Source: Chloroflexota bacterium (GTDB taxonomy: Bacteria; Chloroflexota; UBA6077). Taken from it: DNA of 9,781 bases. The notes under the pieces were generated by a model. The model saw nothing but the letters and a program-made list of their open reading frames with translations, was not told the DNA's origin and did not search any database. The stretch covers positions 1 through 9,781 of the forward strand of contig JAJZQR010000196.1 of NCBI GenBank assembly GCA_021806765.1, in the 5' to 3' direction. A program made the position numbers and the translations under genes. This document shows, one piece after another, positions 6,619 to 9,781 of the stretch. Every line of letters begins with the position of its first letter. Position 1 is the stretch's first letter.

Positions 6619-6686
6619 TGGCGGAGGCGCATGGGAGTCGAACCCACCCGGGACGGCGATTACCGCCCCGCAGACGGTTTTGAAGA
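6619..6686 (-). pseudogene. selC: 3' fragment of a tRNA-Sec gene (anticodon loop to CCA)
   Basis: Read on the minus strand: anticodon loop CTTCAAA with anticodon TCA (complement of 6681-6683); a 3' anticodon-stem strand ACCGT; a long variable arm pairing over 8 bp (GGGGCGGT with GCCGTCCC, loop AATC); a T arm GTGGG-TTCGACT-CCCAT; an acceptor strand GCGCCTCC of 8 bases, then G and CCA. The UCA anticodon, long variable arm and 8-base acceptor strand are diagnostic of bacterial tRNA-Sec. The 5' part is absent: no GGAGGCGC acceptor strand or D arm precedes the loop, and the bases where the 5' anticodon stem should be (GCGCT) do not properly pair. Most likely a duplicated attachment-site half left by an element that integrated at the anticodon loop. 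Confidence 0.82.
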
Positions 6687-6726
6687 GCGCGAGGGCAGTC
6701 CAAGTAACTCACTAGCGTATACTTCA

Positions 6727-7009
6727 GACAGCCGCTATTAATCGCTTTAGCAGTGGCAATTCCATAGATTCCGCCAGAGTCCATCGATTCTGCTGCACCG
6801 GTTGCCCCCCAAGACAGCGGCTGCGTCCGACAACAACCTCCCGTGAATTCCCTTTCTGGGGCCCCTTTCTGACCAAGCAACTCTCTGCGCCCACTATGAA
6901 CCAGCTCGGGCTTGAAGAGGAGCATGCTATGGCGACAATGGGCACCGGCACGTCGGTTCAAGTTCTTGAGCTTGGCGGCAAGGGCGGCCAGGACCCGCGT
7001 CTTGGCGAA
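6727..7009 (-). pseudogene. Decayed transposase (rve/integrase-core type), N-terminal part
   Basis: No intact gene, but pieces in different minus-strand frames line up in order with the N-terminal half of transposases of the DDE/rve superfamily (IS481/IS3-like group). One frame (about 7009-6863) reads RVLAALAAKLKNLNRR, then LLFKPELVHSGRREL, matching the usual LL-x-KPETV-x-x-W-HREL block. The next frame (about 6870 on) has an RKGPQKGNSR block where RKW-x-x-RR is usual. Near 6800-6740 QQNRW, and in another frame SGGIYGI, correspond to ENPRWGYGRI-x-GEL. At least two frameshifts separate these blocks, and the DDE catalytic region is missing. The remnant ends close to the broken tRNA-Sec, so the two may share a history. 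Assignment is by recollection of family motifs, not by alignment. Confidence 0.6.
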
Positions 7010-7231
7010 TGGTATGGTTGGCGGAGGAGGGCTCTCTGCAAGAACAGTTAAGGAGTGGAGGTCGGTCTGACTGACAATGCTGCCATCCGAGCCCCACGCA
7101 GCCGCCGCACCCGAGGCCAATCATACCAAGTACGTTATCGTGGCTTGCGCAACTCGGCATTGGACTTATGGATCTGCACATGTCATCATCTCGTCTAAAT
7201 GAAGTGGTTCCTGCGAACAAGGAGAACAAAC

Positions 7232-7576
7232 ATGAGAGATCACGAACACGGGAAGCTACATCGACAGTCCAAGTTGATCAAGGGCGTGTTCAAGTCCTAC
7301 CGCACCTATGCCCTGCTGTTGGCAATCCTCCTAGGCTTCGTGGACATCCTCATCATTTCTGGTCTACGGCCCACCGATCATATAGGAGAGTTAGTCCTTC
7401 CCATGCGCATGGCCGTACTGTTGACCATCGGGACCATTGTGTTGACGGTCGGCACCGTGGCTTCCTTCCTGAGCGCCTTGCGGGATAGGATGACCCAGGT
7501 TGGGGGACAGCACGAGCAGCAGCGAATCCGTGCTGAGGAGACGGACATCTCCAACGCCCGGTCCAGGGCTGCTTAG
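7232..7576 (+). CDS. Small protein with two membrane segments, unknown function
   Basis: Protein of 114 aa beginning MRDHEHGKLH. The start at 7232 is chosen because AAGGAG stands 7 bases upstream; an in-frame ATG at 7199 has no such site. Residues 1-25 are basic and polar, followed by a hydrophobic segment at about 26-45, a short polar loop with Arg, Pro and Asp, and a second segment at about 59-84. The tail from 85 is charged, Gln/Arg/Glu-rich, and could form a short coiled coil. With two crossings, both ends would lie on the same side, probably the cytoplasm. I do not recognise a family. It stands alone, followed by a strong hairpin, and lies just inside the putative element next to the tRNA-Sec fragment. 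Confidence 0.75.
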   Translation: MRDHEHGKLHRQSKLIKGVFKSYRTYALLLAILLGFVDILIISGLRPTDHIGELVLPMRMAVLLTIGTIVLTVGTVASFLSALRDRMTQVGGQHEQQRIRAEETDISNARSRAA

Positions 7577-7592
7577 CTGACGATGCCTTGAG

Positions 7593-7622
7593 GGAGAGGG
7601 GACGGATGATCGTCCCCTCTTC
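7593..7622 (+). terminator. Strong hairpin after the small membrane protein gene
   Basis: Arms 7593-7604 and 7611-7622 pair over 12 bp with one G-T, around the 6-base loop GATGAT. It starts 17 bases after the stop codon at 7576, where an intrinsic terminator is expected. The following bases (GAGCTCCTGATTGTT) are only weakly T-rich, so termination may be partial. Confidence 0.6.
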
Positions 7623-7693
7623 GAGCTCCTGATTGTTCAGCTCATGTTCGGTTGCGGCGCGGCCATCTGTCACTGACCTTCTTATGCCCAGGA

Positions 7694-7710
7694 GGCCATG
7701 CCGCATGGCC
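7694..7710. repeat. GGCCATGC-C-GCATGGCC palindrome
   Basis: Perfect 8+1+8 palindrome in the 284-base gap between the small membrane protein gene and the VOC gene, 150 bases upstream of the latter. Long stem-loops with a one-base centre are poor RNA hairpins, so a dimeric DNA-binding protein is the more likely user. No regulator gene is adjacent. Confidence 0.35.
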
Positions 7711-7765
7711 AAGCTGGACAGCGCATTCGGGTGTGGACTCTGCCCCTACCGAGGCCGCGAAAGCT

Positions 7766-7773
7766 GCTACAAT
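7766..7773 (+). promoter_or_regulatory. Possible extended -10 promoter of the VOC gene
   Basis: TG-C-TACAAT matches the extended -10 pattern (TGnTATAAT, one mismatch). No -35 box is present at the right distance. It would give a leader of about 80 bases before the ATG at 7861. That leader contains a GTGGCC-N6-GGCCAC hairpin shortly after the start point. Confidence 0.3.
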
Positions 7774-7860
7774 GCCTGGTGGCCGCTGTTGGCCACACCT
7801 CAAGCAAGGAATCCTCAGCCCGGCACAAGAGTGCAGTAATCTGATGGGGAGAGGACAAAC

Positions 7861-8274
7861 ATGATCCAAGGCCTTCACCACGTTGCGTTTGTGGTGGAGT
7901 CGGTAGACTCCGGGATGGACTTCGCCGATAGGGCTTTCGGGATCAAACCAGTGTCCAGAAGGAAGTTCGAGGATCAAGGAATCGACTTGGCCATCTACCA
8001 GTTGGGCGACACCTACTTTGAGTTGACCGCGCCCATCGGAGATGATTCAGCGCTGGCCAAGTTCCTCCGTGAAAAGGGGCCAGGGATACACCACGTAGCC
8101 TTCGGCGTTCCGGACATATCAGAGGCTGTGGCCACCTTGGTTGAACGAGAGGTCAGAATCCTTGGGCTGGGACCAACCGTTGGAAAGAGTGGTTGGACAG
8201 TGGTGAACCTGGACTCCCAGCCACACCTTGGGATAGCAATCCAACTCGTTCAGAAGGTGCAAGGAATTGGGTAG
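7861..8274 (+). CDS. VOC-fold protein related to methylmalonyl-CoA epimerase
   Basis: Small metalloenzyme-like protein of the vicinal oxygen chelate (glyoxalase/bleomycin resistance) superfamily, 137 aa, with two beta-alpha-beta-beta-beta modules (about 4-58 and 74-131). The module openings HHVAF at 6-10 and G-x-HHVAF at 75-81, and the F-E-L-T-A-P segment at 53-58, match methylmalonyl-CoA epimerase. That enzyme interconverts the two methylmalonyl-CoA epimers with a metal held by His, Gln, His and Glu. Here the matching residues are H7, E54, H78 and Q128, so Gln and Glu have changed places. GGGGAGAGG precedes the ATG at 7861 by 6 bases. No mutase or propionyl-CoA genes are nearby, so epimerase activity is uncertain; a lactoylglutathione lyase-like or other VOC activity is possible. 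Confidence 0.85.
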   Translation: MIQGLHHVAFVVESVDSGMDFADRAFGIKPVSRRKFEDQGIDLAIYQLGDTYFELTAPIGDDSALAKFLREKGPGIHHVAFGVPDISEAVATLVEREVRILGLGPTVGKSGWTVVNLDSQPHLGIAIQLVQKVQGIG

Positions 8275-8405
8275 GGCTAGACGATTGCAGCTGCGCCGGT
8301 CTGAATTATCGTGGTGGTAGGGCGACACGTACCCCTCCCTCTGTCGGAGCACGTCGTGGAAGCAGACATCTCCTTGCTCGAACCGCATGCTCCAACAATC
8401 ACACA

Positions 8406-9296
8406 CTAGCTAGGCGGGGCTTGATGCTGTAGCCACCATCGGGCGATATCAACGCGACGAGCGAACCATACATCTTCAAATTGTCGGGCGTATTGCAGGA
8501 AACTCGTGAGAGCCTGGGAGCGAGCCGGTGTGCCACCGATGCGACAGTGAAGCCCTATCGACATCATCTTCGGAGTGATCTTGCTCTCAGCATAGAGGCA
8601 GTCGAATGCGTACCGCATATACTCCTCAAAATCACTCACACTCACCAGTCCACCGCGCCAGAAACGAGCGTCATTGACCTCAAACGTGTAGGGAACGACC
8701 AGCCAGGGCTTGCCCTTGACGGGAACGTAGTATGGCAAGTCATCGTTGAGACCGAGGCTGTCGTACAGGAAGCCCCCCTCCTCGGCCAGCAACTCACGAG
8801 TGGAAGGACTGCAGGCATACCGAGTAAACCAGCCTAGAGGGCGCTGTCCGGTCAGACGCACGATCGAGTCCACGGTACGCCTGATGTTATCCATCTCCTC
8901 CTCTCGGGAGGTCGCGTGGAATTCCTCCCAGCGGTATCCATGGCCGCCAATCTCGTGGCCGCTATCAACCAACACTTGTGCCAATCTTGGATTCCGTTCC
9001 AGGGCTTGGGCACAAATCCACCAGGTAGCTGGTACGTGGTGCTCTTTGAGGATCCTCAAGATACGCCAGACGCCTGCCCTGCTCCCGTATTCGAAGAAAG
9101 ACTCGTTGAAGACATCACGAAGGTTGGGGGGAACTGGCGATGGCACTTCGCCCATGGTCTCCCGGCGCGCACCGTCGAGGAGGGAGTACTCAGCTCCCTC
9201 CTCGTAGTTCACACAGATCTGCACGGCCAGTCGAGCCCCATTTGGCCACTCTACTCGCGGCGGGGTGTCGGCATAGCCCACGAAATCGCGTTCCAT
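8406..9296 (-). CDS. puuE: Polysaccharide deacetylase-family protein, PuuE allantoinase type
   Basis: Protein of 296 aa resembling PuuE, the cofactor-independent allantoinase that opens the hydantoin ring of allantoin to allantoate in purine breakdown. Family hallmarks are R3-D-F-V-G-Y-A near the start, W-P-N-G-A-R at 17-22, N30-Y-E-E-G34 in place of the metal-binding TFDDG motif, E69-Y-G-S-R-A-G-V-W, G118-H119-G-Y-R-W123 in place of H-S-x-x-H, RPLGWFTRYACSPSTRELL, EEGGFLYDS, DDLPYYV, LVVPYT-x-E-x-N-D-x-R-F, S-I-G-L-H-C-R and VWFARRVDIARWW. The loss of the second metal His and of the Asp pair fits PuuE and argues against sugar deacetylation. AGGAG stands a few bases before the ATG at 9296. 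No other purine catabolism gene is in the window, so another cyclic amide is possible. It converges with the VOC gene. Confidence 0.87.
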   Translation of the reverse strand: MERDFVGYADTPPRVEWPNGARLAVQICVNYEEGAEYSLLDGARRETMGEVPSPVPPNLRDVFNESFFEYGSRAGVWRILRILKEHHVPATWWICAQALERNPRLAQVLVDSGHEIGGHGYRWEEFHATSREEEMDNIRRTVDSIVRLTGQRPLGWFTRYACSPSTRELLAEEGGFLYDSLGLNDDLPYYVPVKGKPWLVVPYTFEVNDARFWRGGLVSVSDFEEYMRYAFDCLYAESKITPKMMSIGLHCRIGGTPARSQALTSFLQYARQFEDVWFARRVDIARWWLQHQAPPS

Positions 9297-9424
9297 AGAC
9301 TTCTCCTCAAGAACGTATGAATGCCCACATCTTGGACCGTCCCCGCGGGCACGTTTGCAGCTTTTTCGTCAGCGACAATTGCCAAAGCAGGGATCTCGCG
9401 GAGACTTGGCCCCCAACCTCCCAT

Positions 9425-9522
9425 CAGACTTCGAGTCTGGACTTCCACAGGACCTGTACCGTGCGGTTCAGGGAAGCAGTTCCCCGACACGGCGCGAAAA
9501 GACAGGAACTGCTTTACAGTTA
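9425..9522. repeat. Cluster of inverted repeats upstream of the puuE-like gene
   Basis: Within 98 bases there are CAGACT-TCG-AGTCTG (9425-9439), ACAGG-A-CCTGT (9447-9457), AAGCAGTTCC with its exact complement GGAACTGCTT (9474-9483 and 9506-9515, spacer 22), and AACTG-N5-CAGTT (9508-9522) overlapping the last arm. The cluster lies between the Cys/His gene and the puuE-like gene, both on the minus strand. The two overlapping repeats could form alternative hairpins. No clean T-run follows, so it is either a structured leader RNA or a set of operator sites. It does not match a riboswitch I know. Confidence 0.45.
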
Positions 9523-9567
9523 GACCGATCCGATCAAGTGGTAGCGGCCTTCGGAGAAAAGAAGGGC

Positions 9568-9781
9568 CTACTTGTGCTCTTCTAGCAACTTGGCCGCTCG
9601 GACCTGGTTGAAGATACCGCAGGGGCAGTAGAGGGCGAGCTCCTTCGCCGCCTCCTCCGGGCTCTTCCGGCCCTTCCGAACCAACTCCACCTGCCTCTGC
9701 ACGAACTGGGGGGAGACTTGATGGTGGCCGCACATGGTGGTCACCGCCAGCACCTCCTCCGAGGGCAGCAGCTCCTTCTTC
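9568..9781 (-). CDS. C-terminal part of an unrecognised Cys/His-containing protein (partial)
   Basis: The frame is open from the right edge (reading KKELLPSEEV on the minus strand) to a TAG at 9568-9570, giving 70 residues. A GTG at 9753 is in frame with GGAG upstream, but the open frame continues to the edge, so a partial gene is more likely. Two short blocks stand out: M-C-G-H-H-Q-V-S-P and, about 35 residues later, Y-C-P-C-G-I-F-N, with a helical Lys/Glu-rich stretch between. The Cys and His residues (C-G-H-H and C-P-C) could bind a metal or an iron-sulfur cluster. I do not recognise the family. It lies upstream of the puuE-like gene on the same strand, 270 bases away. Confidence 0.65.
   Translation of the reverse strand, partial: KKELLPSEEVLAVTTMCGHHQVSPQFVQRQVELVRKGRKSPEEAAKELALYCPCGIFNQVRAAKLLEEHK

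Noticed and set aside
6619..6720. A complete tRNA-Sec gene
   Set aside because: The 5' acceptor strand, D arm and a proper 5' anticodon stem are all absent. The bases at the stem position pair poorly (one mismatch and a wobble), and nothing further upstream complements the acceptor strand.
6599..7120. A 173-codon minus-strand open frame
   Set aside because: It runs through the tRNA-Sec fragment and the junction and has no good ribosome-binding site. Only its middle resembles a transposase. Treated as part of a decayed gene, not an intact one.
8202..8209. A fifth copy of the GGTTCACC element (as GGTGAACC)
   Set aside because: It lies inside the VOC coding sequence, without extended symmetry and far from the sugar locus; probably chance.
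9425..9439. A tRNA T-arm (TTCGAGT loop within AGACTTCGAGTCT)
   Set aside because: The five bases either side of a T-loop register do not all pair, and no acceptor, anticodon or CCA context surrounds it. The symmetrical hairpin is the better description.
9461..9470. GTGCGGTTCA, shared with site A of the sugar operon
   Set aside because: It lacks the ACC half of the palindrome and stands in another locus.

Overview
The window comes from a GC-rich bacterium. The solute-binding protein has a twin-arginine plus lipobox leader followed by an Ala/Pro/Gly/Ser linker, and the ABC transport genes lack an ATPase gene beside them. This style is common in Chloroflexota and actinobacteria-like lineages. 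I favour Chloroflexota, but this is an inference and not proven by the sequence. The cell line also once had, or still has, selenocysteine decoding, because a piece of a tRNA-Sec gene is present.

Left half (1-5458, minus strand): a carbohydrate uptake locus. In transcription order, right to left, it holds a possible small Cys-containing ORF (5399-5007), a ROK-family repressor (4961-3729) with its own sigma70-like promoter, a Tat/lipoprotein solute-binding protein (3533-2142), two permeases that overlap by 4 bases (2008-1067 and 1070-114), and the first three codons of a further gene that runs off the left edge. Diverging from this, on the plus strand, is a ROK-family sugar kinase (5471-6478). 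The likely logic is import of a sugar or glycoside by the transporter (ATPase encoded elsewhere), phosphorylation by the kinase, and control by the ROK repressor. The sugar cannot be named. The 8-mer GGTTCACC (palindromic GGT-TC-ACC core) occurs four times, each time in a leader or intergenic stretch of this locus: two upstream of the binding-protein gene, one upstream of the repressor promoter, and one centred in an inverted repeat between the binding-protein and permease genes. It is a candidate operator.

Junction (6479-7231): behind the kinase lie a minus-strand terminator-like hairpin and the 3' 68 bases of a tRNA-Sec gene, from the anticodon loop to the encoded CCA. The 5' part of the tRNA is missing. 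Directly beyond the break is a frameshifted remnant of an rve-type transposase. This is what the far end of an element integrated at a tRNA-Sec gene would look like; on that reading, DNA to the right of about 6686 is acquired and an intact tRNA-Sec would lie further right.

Right part (7232-9781): accessory-looking genes. They are a 114-aa protein with two membrane segments followed by a strong hairpin, a VOC-fold protein related to methylmalonyl-CoA epimerase but with an altered set of metal ligands, a convergent PuuE-like (allantoinase-type) polysaccharide-deacetylase-family protein with a leader rich in inverted repeats, and the C-terminal part of an unrecognised Cys/His-containing protein cut by the right edge. 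No CRISPR array, rRNA or complete tRNA was seen.
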